A stretch of DNA of 64,000 nt, taken from contig NZ_FMZI01000001.1 of the NCBI RefSeq assembly GCF_900101505.1, positions 310,001 to 374,000 of the forward strand, in the 5' to 3' direction. Each line of letters opens with the position of its first letter. Within the stretch, counting starts at the first letter, position 1. The DNA comes from Antarctobacter albus. GTDB lineage: Bacteria > Pseudomonadota > Alphaproteobacteria > Rhodobacterales > Rhodobacteraceae. The notes below the pieces were generated by a model, which saw only the letters and a program-made list of their open reading frames with translations, made no database searches and was not told where the DNA came from. The position numbers and the translations under genes were made by a program. Below, one piece after another: positions 53,324 through 63,197 of this stretch.

Positions 53324-54529
53324 ATGCGCGCCAGCTTTGCCTCGACACATGACAGTGCGCGGGGGCGCCGCTTCCCGGAAGAGGAAAGCGCCCACAGGTC
53401 CTGTTTCCAGCGCGACCGCGACCGGATCATCCACTGTTCCGCCTTCCGTCGGCTGAAACACAAGACGCAGGTCTTCGTCGAACATGAGGGCGATTTCTAT
53501 CGCACCCGGCTGACCCATTCGATCGAGGTGGCGCAGGTGGCACGCACCATCGCCAACGCGCTGGACCTGAACACCGACCTGACAGAGGCGGTGGCACTGG
53601 CGCATGACCTTGGCCACACGCCCTTTGGCCACACCGGCGAAGATGCCCTGCACGCGCTGATGGCGCCCTATGGCGGGTTCGACCATAACGCCCAGACCCT
53701 GCGCATCGTTACCCGGCTGGAACGTCACTACGCCGAGTTCGACGGGTTGAACCTGACCTGGGACACGCTGGAAGGCATCGCCAAGCACAACGGCCCGGTG
53801 GCCCCCCTTGGCCCGGACGGCACGCTGGTCGGAGAGATCCCGCATGCTCTGGCCGAATATAACGCCGAGGACGACCTGGAACTGTACACCCATGCCAGCG
53901 CCGAGGCGCAGGTGGCCGCGCTGTCGGACGACGTGGCCTACAACAACCATGACCTGCACGACGGATTGCGGGCCGGGTTGTTCACGGAAGAAGAGATCGC
54001 GGAACTGCCCATCGTGGGTGACGCCTATGCCGAGGTCGACCGCAAGTATCCCACCACGGACGCCTATCGCCGCCGGCACGAGGCGCTGCGGCGGGTCTTT
54101 GGCGCGATGGTTTCGGACCTGATCGACACCTCGCGGGAGAAGCTGATCGGCTCGGGCGCGCAATCCGCGCAAGAGATCCGGGATCTCGGCCGCCCGGTGA
54201 TCGCCTTTTCCGACGCGATGTGGACCGACCTCAAGCAGATCCGCGCCTTTCTGTTCGCCAACATGTACCGCGCACCGAAGGTCATGGAACAGCGCGCCCG
54301 GGTGACGCTGGCGGTCAACGAGCTGTTCCCGATCTACATGGGTGACCCGACGCTGCTGCCGCAGCGCTGGCAGGGTGACGTGGCCGGCGCCGAGGGAGAG
54401 ACCCCCCTGGCGCGACTGGTGGCGGATTACATCGCCGGGATGACCGACCGTTTCGCGCTGCAGCAACACGCGCGGCTGACCGGGCGCGACGTTCTCAAGG
54501 GCATGTGGCCCGGCGACGGGGTCAACTGA
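53324..54529 (+). CDS. dgt: Deoxyguanosinetriphosphate triphosphohydrolase-like protein
   Basis: 401 residues from ATG 53324 (MRASFASTHDSARGRRFPEE); a TTG at 53309 would add five. HD-domain residues: RDRDRIIHCSAFRRLKHKTQVF, FYRTRLTHSIEVAQVA (first His), ALAHDLGHTPFGHTGED (His-Asp), GFDHNAQTLRIVTRLE and the later SDDVAYNNHDLHDGL (Asp). The family hydrolyses dNTPs to deoxynucleosides and triphosphate, shaping the dNTP pool; type-1-like Dgt proteins vary in dNTP preference. Confidence 0.9.
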   Translation: MRASFASTHDSARGRRFPEEESAHRSCFQRDRDRIIHCSAFRRLKHKTQVFVEHEGDFYRTRLTHSIEVAQVARTIANALDLNTDLTEAVALAHDLGHTPFGHTGEDALHALMAPYGGFDHNAQTLRIVTRLERHYAEFDGLNLTWDTLEGIAKHNGPVAPLGPDGTLVGEIPHALAEYNAEDDLELYTHASAEAQVAALSDDVAYNNHDLHDGLRAGLFTEEEIAELPIVGDAYAEVDRKYPTTDAYRRRHEALRRVFGAMVSDLIDTSREKLIGSGAQSAQEIRDLGRPVIAFSDAMWTDLKQIRAFLFANMYRAPKVMEQRARVTLAVNELFPIYMGDPTLLPQRWQGDVAGAEGETPLARLVADYIAGMTDRFALQQHARLTGRDVLKGMWPGDGVN

Positions 54530-54623
54530 CGTCGCGCATCCCTTGATGCCGTGGCAAGCGCGGTTGCGGCGGCGCGGGCGCCTGCTAGGTTGCCCCGGGT
54601 ATCAGCCGGGCAGGGAGCGTTTC

Positions 54624-56462
54624 ATGGCAGTTGCGGAAACGGGCGGGTTGGATCCCGTCCTGGCCTTCGGGCTGGTTGGGGCGCTTGGGGTCGGCAGCCA
54701 GTGGCTCGCCTGGCGATTGCGGTTGCCCGCCATCGTTCTGATGCTGGTCGCCGGGCTGATCATCGGTCCGGTGACGGGCGTTCTGGACCCGGCGGCGCAG
54801 TTCGGTGACATGCTGCAACCGATGATCGCGGTGGCCGTGGCGATCATCCTGTTCGAGGGCGGTCTGACGTTGGACCTGCACCGGCTTTCGGACGCGGCCA
54901 AGGGCGTGCGGCGGCTGGTACTGATCGGCGCGCCGCTGGGCTGGATTGCCTCGGCCTCGGCGCTGCATTTCGTGGCCGGGCTCAGCTGGGAATCCTCGGC
55001 CGTCTTTGGCGGCATCATGATCGTTACCGGGCCCACCGTGATCGCGCCGCTGCTGCGGCAGGCGCGTCTGCAACGCAGGCCCGCTGCGCTGATGCAGTGG
55101 GAGGCCATCGTCAACGATCCCGTCGGTGCGCTGGCCGCCGTGCTGGCCTTCGAGGTTGTGATGGTACTGCGCACCGCGACCAGCGCGGGTCACGCGGTGG
55201 TGGAGATCGGCATGGGCGTTGCCGCCGCCACGGCGCTGGGGCTGGCTGCAGGCTGGGGCGTGGTTAAGGCCTTTCGGCAGGCCTGGGTGCCCGAATACAT
55301 GAAGGTGCCGGTGCTTTTCGTGGTGCTGCTGGGGGTCTTTGCGCTGGCCGATCATGTCCTGCATGAATCCGGCCTGCTGGCGGTGACGATCATGGGTCTC
55401 TGGATCGCCAATGCGAAACTGCCGAGTTTCACCGAGATCTACCGGTTCAAAGAACATGCCACCGTCCTGCTGGTGTCGGGGGTCTTTATCCTGCTGGCGG
55501 CGGGCATGAGCTTTGATCGCCTCGCCGTGCTCGACTGGCGGGCAGGAGCATTCGTTCTGGCGGTCATCCTGCTGGCGCGCCCCCTGCCGGTGCTGGCGGC
55601 GCTGGCCTTTACCAATGTGCCCTGGCGCGAACGCTTGCTTGTCGCCTTCACCGGGCCGCGCGGCGTGGTGCTGGTGGCGGTGGCCGGGCTGTTCGGCGAG
55701 AGGCTGGCGCAACTGGGCCTGCCGGATGCGGACCGGATCGCGCCGCTGGCCTTTGCGCTGGTGGCCGCGACGGTGGTCCTGCACGGCTTCACGCTGGCGC
55801 CGATGGCGCGTCTGCTGGGACTGACGGCATCGCGGCTGCCGGGGGTGTTGATCATGGGAGGCTCGAAATGGGCGGTCGAGCTGGGCGCCGCGCTGAAAAA
55901 GATGGACCTGCCCGTGATCATTGCCGACCCCAACAACGCCCATCTGCGCAGCGCGCGTGAGGCCGGGCTGGATACCTTCTATGGCGACATCCTGTCAGAG
56001 GCGGCGGAAGAGCGGGTTGACCTGGTGGCCTATGAGAAACTGATCTGCGCCAGTGACAATGACGCCTATAACACGCTGGTTGCGACCGACCTGGCGCCGG
56101 AGTTCGGGCGTGAGAATGTCTTTCAGGTCAAACGCGTGCGCGAGACCTCCAGCCGCCATTCCCTGCCGGCCACGCTGGGTGGACAGGCGTTCGGCGCCAA
56201 CGAAACCTATTTCGAGGCCAATGCCGCCATCGCGGGCGGGTGCGAGTTCCGCGTCACCAAGCTGACCGAGGAGTTCACCGCGGAAGATTGGCGCGCGGCC
56301 CAGACCGAGGCGGTTCCCATCGCAGAGCTGGGGCCGGGGGGCTCACTGCGCCTCCTGGGCCCCGAGGACGAGTTGCGCGGGACGCCCGGCACGCAGCTCC
56401 TGGCGCGCCTGCCGAAACGCACGGAACGCAAGGCGCCCGAGGCCGCCGGCGAGGACATTTGA
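54624..56462 (+). CDS. Cation:proton antiporter of the CPA family with RCK-like domain
   Basis: 612 residues from ATG 54624, chosen for CAGGGAGCG upstream and the short N-terminus before the first helix. About twelve membrane helices (Na_H_Exchanger fold), with the ion-site segments GPTVIAPLLRQARL and EAIVNDPVGALAAVLAFE, where the conserved Asp-Pro lies. After residue ~410 comes a TrkA-N/RCK-like domain (VLIMGGSKWAVELGAALKK, then VIIADPNNAHLRSAREAG). The dinucleotide glycine motif is degenerate (GGSKWAVELG). It probably exchanges Na or K for protons at the inner membrane. It is separate from dgt (94 bases) and argS. Confidence 0.87.
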   Translation: MAVAETGGLDPVLAFGLVGALGVGSQWLAWRLRLPAIVLMLVAGLIIGPVTGVLDPAAQFGDMLQPMIAVAVAIILFEGGLTLDLHRLSDAAKGVRRLVLIGAPLGWIASASALHFVAGLSWESSAVFGGIMIVTGPTVIAPLLRQARLQRRPAALMQWEAIVNDPVGALAAVLAFEVVMVLRTATSAGHAVVEIGMGVAAATALGLAAGWGVVKAFRQAWVPEYMKVPVLFVVLLGVFALADHVLHESGLLAVTIMGLWIANAKLPSFTEIYRFKEHATVLLVSGVFILLAAGMSFDRLAVLDWRAGAFVLAVILLARPLPVLAALAFTNVPWRERLLVAFTGPRGVVLVAVAGLFGERLAQLGLPDADRIAPLAFALVAATVVLHGFTLAPMARLLGLTASRLPGVLIMGGSKWAVELGAALKKMDLPVIIADPNNAHLRSAREAGLDTFYGDILSEAAEERVDLVAYEKLICASDNDAYNTLVATDLAPEFGRENVFQVKRVRETSSRHSLPATLGGQAFGANETYFEANAAIAGGCEFRVTKLTEEFTAEDWRAAQTEAVPIAELGPGGSLRLLGPEDELRGTPGTQLLARLPKRTERKAPEAAGEDI

Positions 56463-56510
56463 CGCCACCCTCCAAAGTGATAGAGACCGGCCAACACTGG
56501 AGCCGCTGAC

Positions 56511-58253
56511 ATGAACCTGTTTTCCGATATTCGCAGCCTCGTGCTGGATGCCATCGCTGCCTGCCAGGCCGAAGGCGCGCTGCCCGAGGGCCTGAACACC
56601 GATCCCGTGACCACCGAACCGCCGCGCGATCCGCTGCACGGTGACATGGCGACCAATGCCGCGATGGTCCTGGCCAAGCCCGCCAAGGCCAAGCCGCGCG
56701 ACATCGCCGAAGCGCTGGCCGCGAAACTGCGCATCGACGACCGGATCGCCAGCGCCGAGGTGGCCGGGCCGGGGTTCCTGAACCTGCGGCTAGCGCCCTC
56801 TGTCTGGCAGGCGCTGCCGGGCCGCATCCTGAAAGACGGCATCGCCTATGGCCGGTCCGATTTCGGGCAGGGCAAGAAGGTGAACGTGGAATATGTCTCG
56901 GCCAACCCCACCGGTCCGATGCACGTCGGTCACGCGCGCGGCGCCATCGTGGGTGATGCGCTGGCCTCTCTGCTGGCCTATGCGGGCTATGACGTGACGC
57001 GGGAATACTACATCAACGACGGCGGCGCGCAGGTCGACGTGCTGGCGCGGTCCGTCTACCTGCGCTACCTTGAGGCGCATGGCCACGAGGTCGAATTTCC
57101 CGATGGCACCTATCCCGGCGACTACCTTGTCGAAGTGGGAGAGGCACTGAAATCCAAGGTGGGCGATGCCTATATCGACCAACCCGAAGAGGTCTGGCTG
57201 GCCGAGGTGCGCGAGTTCGCTACCGATGCCATGATGCAAGTGATCCGGGCCGATCTGGGCATGCTTGGCGTCCAGATGGACCACTTCTTTTCCGAGAAGT
57301 CGCTCTATGGCACGGGCAAGATCGAGGCGGCCATCGACAGTTTGCGGGACAAGGGGCTGATCTATCGCGGCGTTCTGGAGCCGCCCAAGGGCAAGAAACC
57401 CGAGGATTGGGAACCGCGCGAACAGACCCTGTTCAAGTCCACGGACCACGGCGACGACGTGGACCGGCCAATCATGAAATCGGACGGCAGCTGGACCTAT
57501 TTCGCGCCCGACATCGCCTATCACTATGACAAGGTCAGCCGGGGCTTCGACCTGCTGATCGACATCTTCGGCGCCGATCACGGTGGCTACGTCAAGCGGA
57601 TGAAAGCCGCCGTTTCGGCGCTGTCGGATGGCAAGGTGCCGCTGGAAATCAAGCTGATCCAGCTGGTCAAGCTGTTCAAGAACGGCGAGCCCTTCAAGAT
57701 GTCCAAGCGGGCAGGGACTTTCATCACCCTACGCGACCTCGTGGAAATGGTGGGTCCCGACGTGGCGCGGTTCCACATGCTGACCCGCAAGAGCGACCAG
57801 GCGCTGGATTTCGATTTCGACAAGGTGGTCGAACAGTCCAAGGAAAACCCGGTCTTCTACGTCCAGTATGCCCATGCACGGATCTGTTCGGTGCTGCGCA
57901 AGGCGACGGAGGACGGCGTGGATGTCAGTGATGCGGCCCTGGCGGGGGCCGACCTGTCGGGCATGACCCATGCGTCGGAACTGGGGCTGTCGACCAAGCT
58001 GGCGGAATGGCCGCGGCTGGTCGAGATCGCGGCACGGACGCAGGAACCGCACCGGATCGCCACCTACCTTGGCGAACTGGCCGCCGACCTGCACGGCCTT
58101 TGGAACCGGGGCAACGACGCGCCCGAACTGCGGTTCCTCCAGGATGACCCGGCTGCAACACAGTCGAAAATCGCGCTGGCACGGGCGACCGCGGTTGTGA
58201 TTTCCGCCGGTCTTGGTATCTTGGGCGTGACCCCGGTAGAAGAAATGCGCTGA
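56511..58253 (+). CDS. argS: Arginyl-tRNA synthetase
   Basis: 580 residues. N-terminal Arg-tRNA D-loop-recognition domain, then class I signatures: [20 protein letters not shown] (HIGH variant HVGH), the [22 protein letters not shown] block, and the [18 protein letters not shown]-type region (here [17 protein letters not shown]), [14 protein letters not shown] and [10 protein letters not shown] (KMSKS-like). C-terminal DALR anticodon-binding helices. It charges tRNA-Arg. The SPOR gene follows after 80 bases. Confidence 0.96.
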   Translation: MNLFSDIRSLVLDAIAACQAEGALPEGLNTDPVTTEPPRDPLHGDMATNAAMVLAKPAKAKPRDIAEALAAKLRIDDRIASAEVAGPGFLNLRLAPSVWQALPGRILKDGIAYGRSDFGQGKKVNVEYVSANPTGPMHVGHARGAIVGDALASLLAYAGYDVTREYYINDGGAQVDVLARSVYLRYLEAHGHEVEFPDGTYPGDYLVEVGEALKSKVGDAYIDQPEEVWLAEVREFATDAMMQVIRADLGMLGVQMDHFFSEKSLYGTGKIEAAIDSLRDKGLIYRGVLEPPKGKKPEDWEPREQTLFKSTDHGDDVDRPIMKSDGSWTYFAPDIAYHYDKVSRGFDLLIDIFGADHGGYVKRMKAAVSALSDGKVPLEIKLIQLVKLFKNGEPFKMSKRAGTFITLRDLVEMVGPDVARFHMLTRKSDQALDFDFDKVVEQSKENPVFYVQYAHARICSVLRKATEDGVDVSDAALAGADLSGMTHASELGLSTKLAEWPRLVEIAARTQEPHRIATYLGELAADLHGLWNRGNDAPELRFLQDDPAATQSKIALARATAVVISAGLGILGVTPVEEMR

Positions 58254-58333
58254 CAAAATGCGCCTCTGCCGGGGCTGTTCGAGCAGTCAAGGCATTCGGG
58301 CGGCGCTGCACCGCCCGGGGACAAGAGGCAGAG

Positions 58334-59326
58334 ATGGCGGATTTCACATATGATGGGGCCCCCGCGGCCCCGGCTACGGTAAAGATGGCCTCGGTCGCGA
58401 ATTGGGCCGGGGCGGCTGTGTCGCTTGCGCTGATCGCCGGGATCGCGGTCTGGGGCTATCGGGTGGTTGCGCGCGATGTGTCGGGCGTGCCCATCGTTCA
58501 GGCCCTGTCCGGTCCGATGCGCGAAGCTCCGAAGGATCCGGGCGGTCTGCTGGCCGATCACCAGGGGCTGGCGGTCAACGCCGTTGCGGGCAGCGGTGCC
58601 GCAGCCGACCCGGCGGATCGGCTGACACTGGCGCCGCGTCCCGCGGGACTGCAGGCCGACGACGTGGCCCTTGGCGTGTTGACACCGGACAAGCCCGTCG
58701 CGCCGAAACCGGCGATGGCGCGCAACGCCGAGGTGATCGCGCTGAAGCCCGAGGGCGCGCCGATACCCGAAAGCGCGGATCCCAAGGACACCGGTCCCTT
58801 TGCCGCCCTTGCGGATGAGATCGCAGCAAAGTCGAAGCCGCTCAGCCCGCTGCCCGAGGGCACCGAAGCCGAAGTCGTGACGGCCCTTGCAAGCGCATTG
58901 CCGGATCAGGCCAAGCCGGAACTGTATACCGGGCCTGGCCTTGCCCGGTCCCTGCGTCCGCGTCTGCGGCCTGCGGGGCTGTCCGCAACGGCGCGGGCGC
59001 CTGCGGCCCCCGGCGCCGCCATCGAATGGGATAGCTCCAAGCCGGTCAACGAAGTCGACCCTGACACGCTCTCTGCCGGGACGCGGCTGGTGCAGATCGG
59101 TGCATTTGACAGCCCCGAGGCCGCGCGTGGCGAATGGGAGCGGCTGGACGGTCGTTTTGGCGACTATCTGGCCGGCAAGGATCGCGTGATCCAGAAAGCC
59201 TCGTCCGGCGGGCGCACCTTCTACCGGTTGCGCGCGCACGGGTTCGAGGACCTCTCGGATGCCCGCCGTTTCTGCGCCGCCTTCGTCGCGCAGAAGGTGG
59301 ACTGCATCCCGGTGGTCACGAGATGA
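58334..59326 (+). CDS. SPOR-domain membrane protein
   Basis: 330 residues. One N-terminal membrane helix (AAVSLALIAGIAVWGYRVVA, about residues 27-46), a long Pro/Ala-rich periplasmic linker, and a C-terminal SPOR domain (about 255-330: RLVQIGAFDSPEAARGEWERL ... RTFYRLRAHGFEDLSDARRFCAAF in pieces). SPOR domains bind denuded peptidoglycan at the septum, so this is likely a cell-division or wall-remodelling protein. The stop overlaps nagZ by 4 bases, which links it to wall recycling. Confidence 0.88.
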   Translation: MADFTYDGAPAAPATVKMASVANWAGAAVSLALIAGIAVWGYRVVARDVSGVPIVQALSGPMREAPKDPGGLLADHQGLAVNAVAGSGAAADPADRLTLAPRPAGLQADDVALGVLTPDKPVAPKPAMARNAEVIALKPEGAPIPESADPKDTGPFAALADEIAAKSKPLSPLPEGTEAEVVTALASALPDQAKPELYTGPGLARSLRPRLRPAGLSATARAPAAPGAAIEWDSSKPVNEVDPDTLSAGTRLVQIGAFDSPEAARGEWERLDGRFGDYLAGKDRVIQKASSGGRTFYRLRAHGFEDLSDARRFCAAFVAQKVDCIPVVTR

Positions 59327-60333
59327 GCGGCTTCGGCGCGGTCATCCTGGGCTGCGCCGGTTCGGTTCTCTCGGATGAGGAAATCTCTCTCTTCTCGGAG
59401 ACACGACCCTTCGGCTTTATCCTCTTTGACCGCAATCTGCGGGACGCCCAGCAGATCCGGGCGCTGTGTGACGAATTGCGCGCGGCCGCAGGACATGACG
59501 CACCGATCTTCATCGACCAGGAGGGCGGGCGTGTGCAACGCCTGCGCCCGCCGCTGGCACGCTCATGGGCGCCGCCGCTGGAGGATGCCGGTTCCGAGGA
59601 TGCAGAGCGCCGGTTCTATGTTCGGGGGCGCCTGATCGCCCAAGAATTGCGGGCGCTCGGGATCGACGGGAATTGTGTTCCGACACTGGATATTGCCCGC
59701 CCCGATACGCATCCCGTCTTGCAGAACCGCTGCTATGGAGCCGACCGTGACAGCGTGATCCGAAACGGGCGCGCATTTGTGACAGGCTGTCGCGACGGTG
59801 GTGTGCTCCCGGTGATGAAACACATGCCGGGCCACGGGCGTGGGACGCTGGACAGCCATCTGGACCTGCCGCGTGTCTCCACGCCGAAATCCGTCCTGTC
59901 GAACGAGGACTTTGCCACGTTCGCAGCCTTCGCCGACCTGCCGCTGGGCATGTCGGCGCATCTGGTCTTCGAGGACATCGACCCGCGCCCGGCCACGCTC
60001 TCGCCGGTCATGATCCGGCTGATCCGGGACGAAATCGGCTTTGACGGTTTGCTGATGACCGATGACATTTCCATGCAGGCCCTGTCTGGCAGTGTGGCCG
60101 AGCGGGGTCGCGCCGCACGGGACGCGGGCTGTGACGTGATCCTGCATTGCAATGGCGATCTGTCAGAGATGCGTGAATTGTGCGAGACCGTGTGTGTGAT
60201 GGATAGTGCGGCGCAAAGGCGCGCAGAACGGGCTCTGGCGGCGCGCACGGCTCCCCGGCCGGTTGACATCGACGGGCTGCGCGCAGAGGCTGACGCCTTC
60301 TTTGTCCAGGACCTGCGCCCCGATCCCGCATGA
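59323..60333 (+). CDS. nagZ: Beta-N-acetylhexosaminidase NagZ
   Basis: 336 residues from ATG 59323 overlapping the SPOR gene. GH3 fold: GFILFDRNLRDAQQIRALCDEL, PIFIDQEGGRVQRLRPP, LPVMKHMPGHGRGTLDSHLDLP (with the catalytic-loop His), HLVFEDIDP, and the nucleophile Asp in DGLLMTDDISMQAL. It removes GlcNAc from anhydro-muropeptides in the cytoplasm during wall recycling. The next gene, scpA, overlaps by 4 bases. Confidence 0.94.
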   Translation: MSGFGAVILGCAGSVLSDEEISLFSETRPFGFILFDRNLRDAQQIRALCDELRAAAGHDAPIFIDQEGGRVQRLRPPLARSWAPPLEDAGSEDAERRFYVRGRLIAQELRALGIDGNCVPTLDIARPDTHPVLQNRCYGADRDSVIRNGRAFVTGCRDGGVLPVMKHMPGHGRGTLDSHLDLPRVSTPKSVLSNEDFATFAAFADLPLGMSAHLVFEDIDPRPATLSPVMIRLIRDEIGFDGLLMTDDISMQALSGSVAERGRAARDAGCDVILHCNGDLSEMRELCETVCVMDSAAQRRAERALAARTAPRPVDIDGLRAEADAFFVQDLRPDPA

Positions 60334-61127
60334 GCGATCCCGACACGCCCGATCTCATCCAGCTTTCCGTCTCGGAACGTCTTGCCGCCGAGGCGCTGGT
60401 TGTCGACGTCGACGGGTTCGAGGGGCCGCTTGACCTGCTTTTGAACATGGCGCGGACGCAGAAGGTGGACCTGCGCAGGATCTCGATCCTGCAACTGGCG
60501 CAGCAGTACCTGTCCTTTGTCGAAAAGGCCAAGGCGCTCCGGATCGAACTGGCGGCAGACTACCTTGTCATGGCCGCCTGGCTGGCCTTTCTGAAATCAC
60601 GCCTGCTGCTGCCGCCGGACCCGACGGAAGAGGGCCCCTCGGGCGAGGACCTGGCCGCGCACCTTGCCTTTCAGCTGGAACGCCTGCAGGCGATGCGGGA
60701 TTCCGCCGCGCGGCTGATGGCGCGTGATCAGCTTGGACGGGATTTCTTTGCCCGGGGATTTCCCGAGAAGATGGAACAGGTGCGGCAGGTGAAATACACC
60801 GCCACGCTTCTGGACCTGATGCAGGGCTATGCACGCATCCGCACGCGCGACGAGTTCCGCCCCTTCGTCATGGACCGCGACAAGGTCTTTACGATGGAAC
60901 AGGCGCTGGACCGGATGCGCGGGATGATCGGCTTTGCCGGGCAATGGACCGACATTCAAAGCTACCTGCCGGACGGCTGGGCCGAGGACCCGGTGCGCTG
61001 GCGGTCGGCCACGGCGGCGACCTTTGCTGCCTCACTGGAGCTTGTCAAAGAAGGCAAGGCAGAGTTGAAACAGTCCGGAACATTCGAGCCCATCCTGTTG
61101 CGCCGCAAGGAGTCGCGTGATGAGTGA
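60330..61127 (+). CDS. scpA: Segregation and condensation protein A (kleisin)
   Basis: 265 residues. VDVDGFEGPLDLLLNMARTQKVDLRRISILQLAQQYLSF (in pieces; about residues 25-65) is the N-terminal Smc-neck-binding kleisin region, followed by ADYLVMAAWLAFLKSRLLLPP and a C-terminal winged helix. With ScpB and Smc it forms the condensin complex that organises and segregates chromosomes. It is coupled by overlaps to nagZ and scpB. Confidence 0.93.
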   Translation: MSDPDTPDLIQLSVSERLAAEALVVDVDGFEGPLDLLLNMARTQKVDLRRISILQLAQQYLSFVEKAKALRIELAADYLVMAAWLAFLKSRLLLPPDPTEEGPSGEDLAAHLAFQLERLQAMRDSAARLMARDQLGRDFFARGFPEKMEQVRQVKYTATLLDLMQGYARIRTRDEFRPFVMDRDKVFTMEQALDRMRGMIGFAGQWTDIQSYLPDGWAEDPVRWRSATAATFAASLELVKEGKAELKQSGTFEPILLRRKESRDE

Positions 61128-61803
61128 CACGACAGAGATCACGCCCGAGGAAGAGGGCGCCCCGCCCGAAAGCCTGTTCGAGGCCCCGGTCATGGGCGAA
61201 CAGGAACGCATGGTCGAGGCGATCCTCTTTGCCAGCGCCGAACCCGTCACCGTCAAGGAACTGAACGACCGGATGCCGCACGGCTGCGACGCCGCCGAGG
61301 CCTTGGCCCATCTGCGCAAACGCTACGAGGGGCGCGGGGTACACGTGGTGCGCGTGGGCGATGCCTGGGCGATCCGGACCGCGCCCGACCTGGGTTTTCT
61401 GATGCAGCGCGAGACGGTCGAGACCCGCAAGCTCAGCCGTGCCGCGATCGAGACGCTGGCCATCATCGCCTATCACCAACCCGTCACGCGGGCCGAGATC
61501 GAGGAAATCCGCGGTGTTTCCGTCAGCCGGGGCACAGTGGACCAGTTGCTTGAGATGGAGTGGATCAGGTTCGGCCGCAGGCGAATGACTCCGGGGCGCC
61601 CGGTGACGTTTGTGGTGACGCAGGAGTTCCTGGATCATTTCGGGCTGGAATCCGCCCGTGATCTGCCGGGACTGGCCGATCTACGCGCCGCCGGCCTGCT
61701 GGAAAGCCGCCCCTCGCCCTTGGGTGCGCCGCAGGCGGGTGAAGGCGATGTCGATGCCGATGAAGGTATGGACGAAGGTCAGAGCGAGTTGTTCGAGGAC
61801 TGA
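61120..61803 (+). CDS. scpB: Segregation and condensation protein B
   Basis: 227 residues from the ATG at 61120; RBS AAGGAG (61108-61113) supports this over the in-frame GTG at 61117. Two winged-helix domains: MVEAILFASAEPVTVKELNDRM and ETRKLSRAAIETLAIIAYHQPVTRAEIEEIRGVSV (in pieces), with GRPVTFVVTQEFLDHFGL at the end of the core. An acidic tail follows. Dimeric ScpB caps the kleisin ScpA. Confidence 0.93.
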   Translation: MSDTTEITPEEEGAPPESLFEAPVMGEQERMVEAILFASAEPVTVKELNDRMPHGCDAAEALAHLRKRYEGRGVHVVRVGDAWAIRTAPDLGFLMQRETVETRKLSRAAIETLAIIAYHQPVTRAEIEEIRGVSVSRGTVDQLLEMEWIRFGRRRMTPGRPVTFVVTQEFLDHFGLESARDLPGLADLRAAGLLESRPSPLGAPQAGEGDVDADEGMDEGQSELFED

Positions 61804-61864
61804 ACCGCCCGAAAATCGGCACATTTCCGGGCTATGGCTGGGAAAATTCCGACAGGAGCAGGAC

Positions 61865-62038
61865 ATGAACGCGCACCAACTGATCAACATGATCTTTCGC
61901 ACCGTGTTGCGGAAGCTGGTGAACAAGGGGATCGACGCGGGGATCGACCGCGCCGCGGGGGGTGGCCGTCAGGGGCAACAGGCGAAACGTGCCACGCGCC
62001 AGGCCCGCCGCGCGGCACGCATGGCCCGGCGGTTCTAG
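61865..62038 (+). CDS. Small basic protein downstream of scpB
   Basis: 57 residues from ATG 61865, with CAGGAGCAGG just upstream. Begins MNAHQLINMIFRTVLRKLVN, an amphipathic helix, then KGIDAGIDRAAGGG, and ends in a run of Arg/Lys/Ala (KRATRQARRAARMARRF). The design (short amphipathic helix and very basic tail) suggests membrane-surface or nucleic-acid binding. Similar short proteins downstream of scpB are, as I recall, common in Rhodobacteraceae. Function unknown. Confidence 0.65.
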   Translation: MNAHQLINMIFRTVLRKLVNKGIDAGIDRAAGGGRQGQQAKRATRQARRAARMARRF

Positions 62039-62048
62039 GCGGCCTTCG

Positions 62049-63125
62049 TCACGCCCGGAAATGCTTGCTGAGTTTCAGCCCCTGGCCCTGGTAATTGGAG
62101 GCGATGCCCGCGCCGTAAAGCTGTCCGGGCACCTCTGACATGCGCTCATAGACCAGCCGTCCAACGATCTGCCCGTGTTCGAGGACAAAAGGCGCCTCGT
62201 GACAACGTACCTCCAGAACGCCGCGTGCGCCTGCGCCGCCGGCGGCCGCGTGGCCGAACCCGGGATCGAAGAACCCCGCGTAGTGCACGCGAAACTCGCC
62301 CACCATTGCCAGGTAAGGCGCCATTTCAGCGGCATAGCCGGGAGGGATATGCACGGCCTCGCGGCTGACCAGGATGTAGAAGGCCCCTGGATCGAGGATC
62401 AGTTGCTCACGGTCGCTGTGCAACTCGTCCCAGAACTCCATCGGGTCGTAGGCACCGATCCGGTCCAGATCGATCACCCCGGTATGGGGGCGCGCGCGAT
62501 AGCCCACCAGCCCAGTTTCGCCCGGTTGAAGGTCCACCGAAAAGCCAAGACCCTCGGAAATCACTGCCGGGCCGCCGCCGACGAGGGTCTGTTCGGCGTG
62601 CAACTCCTGTAGTTCCGCATCTGTCAAGACGGAGCGCCCGCGCCGGAACCGGATCTGGTTCAGCCGCATTCCGGGCCGCACGAGAACGGAAAAGGAGCGC
62701 GGGCAGATCTCGGCGTAGAGCGGACCGTCATAGCCCGTGGCGATGCGGTCGAACTCGACTCCGCCGTCGGTGATGACGCGGGTCAGCAGGTCCAGCCGCC
62801 CGGTCGAGCTCTTGGCGTTGGCGATGGCCTGGACACCTTTCGGCAGGGTCACGCTTTCCATCAGCGGAACCAGGTAGACACAGCCCTTTTCCAGGACCGC
62901 GCCCTGTGCAAGGTCGATGCTGTGCATCTCGAACTCGTCAATGCGGGCGGCGACGCTGCGCCCTTCGCCGGCCAGAAAGGACGCACGAACCCTGTAGGCG
63001 ACGTTGCCCAGCCGCAGGTCAAGACTGGCGGGCTGGACCTGGCCATCGACAAAGGGGGTCTCTGCCCGGATCGCACCGTTTGCGATCAGCTCTTCGATCT
63101 GCTGGCTTGCCAGGACGCCGGTCAT
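62049..63125 (-). CDS. 2'-deoxycytidine 5'-triphosphate deaminase-like protein, double length
   Basis: 358 residues, about twice the usual ~190 of dCTP deaminase. N-terminal half: QVQPASLDLRLGNVAYRVRASF, IANAKSSTGRLDLLTRVITDGG with the Ser-Thr-Gly-Arg trimer-site signature, and YAEICPRSFSVLVRPGMRLNQIRF. A second dUTPase-like half follows (residues ~180-355: VDLQPGETGLVGYRARPHTGVIDL). The family makes dUTP (or dUMP) from dCTP. The tandem arrangement is known for alphaproteobacterial members of this family, as I recall it. It converges with scpB and the small basic gene. Confidence 0.82.
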   Translation of the reverse strand: MTGVLASQQIEELIANGAIRAETPFVDGQVQPASLDLRLGNVAYRVRASFLAGEGRSVAARIDEFEMHSIDLAQGAVLEKGCVYLVPLMESVTLPKGVQAIANAKSSTGRLDLLTRVITDGGVEFDRIATGYDGPLYAEICPRSFSVLVRPGMRLNQIRFRRGRSVLTDAELQELHAEQTLVGGGPAVISEGLGFSVDLQPGETGLVGYRARPHTGVIDLDRIGAYDPMEFWDELHSDREQLILDPGAFYILVSREAVHIPPGYAAEMAPYLAMVGEFRVHYAGFFDPGFGHAAAGGAGARGVLEVRCHEAPFVLEHGQIVGRLVYERMSEVPGQLYGAGIASNYQGQGLKLSKHFRA

Positions 63126-63197
63126 CGCTTCCCCCTCGTTTCGGCTGTCTTATCAAGCAGGTTGACGAAGGGGGAGAGCAAATTGCCGCGTGGCTGC

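Noticed and set aside
51845-54469. 874-residue reading of the pseudo-protease gene
   Set aside because: The extra N-terminal part is antisense of dgt; a signal peptide begins at the ATG at 52972.
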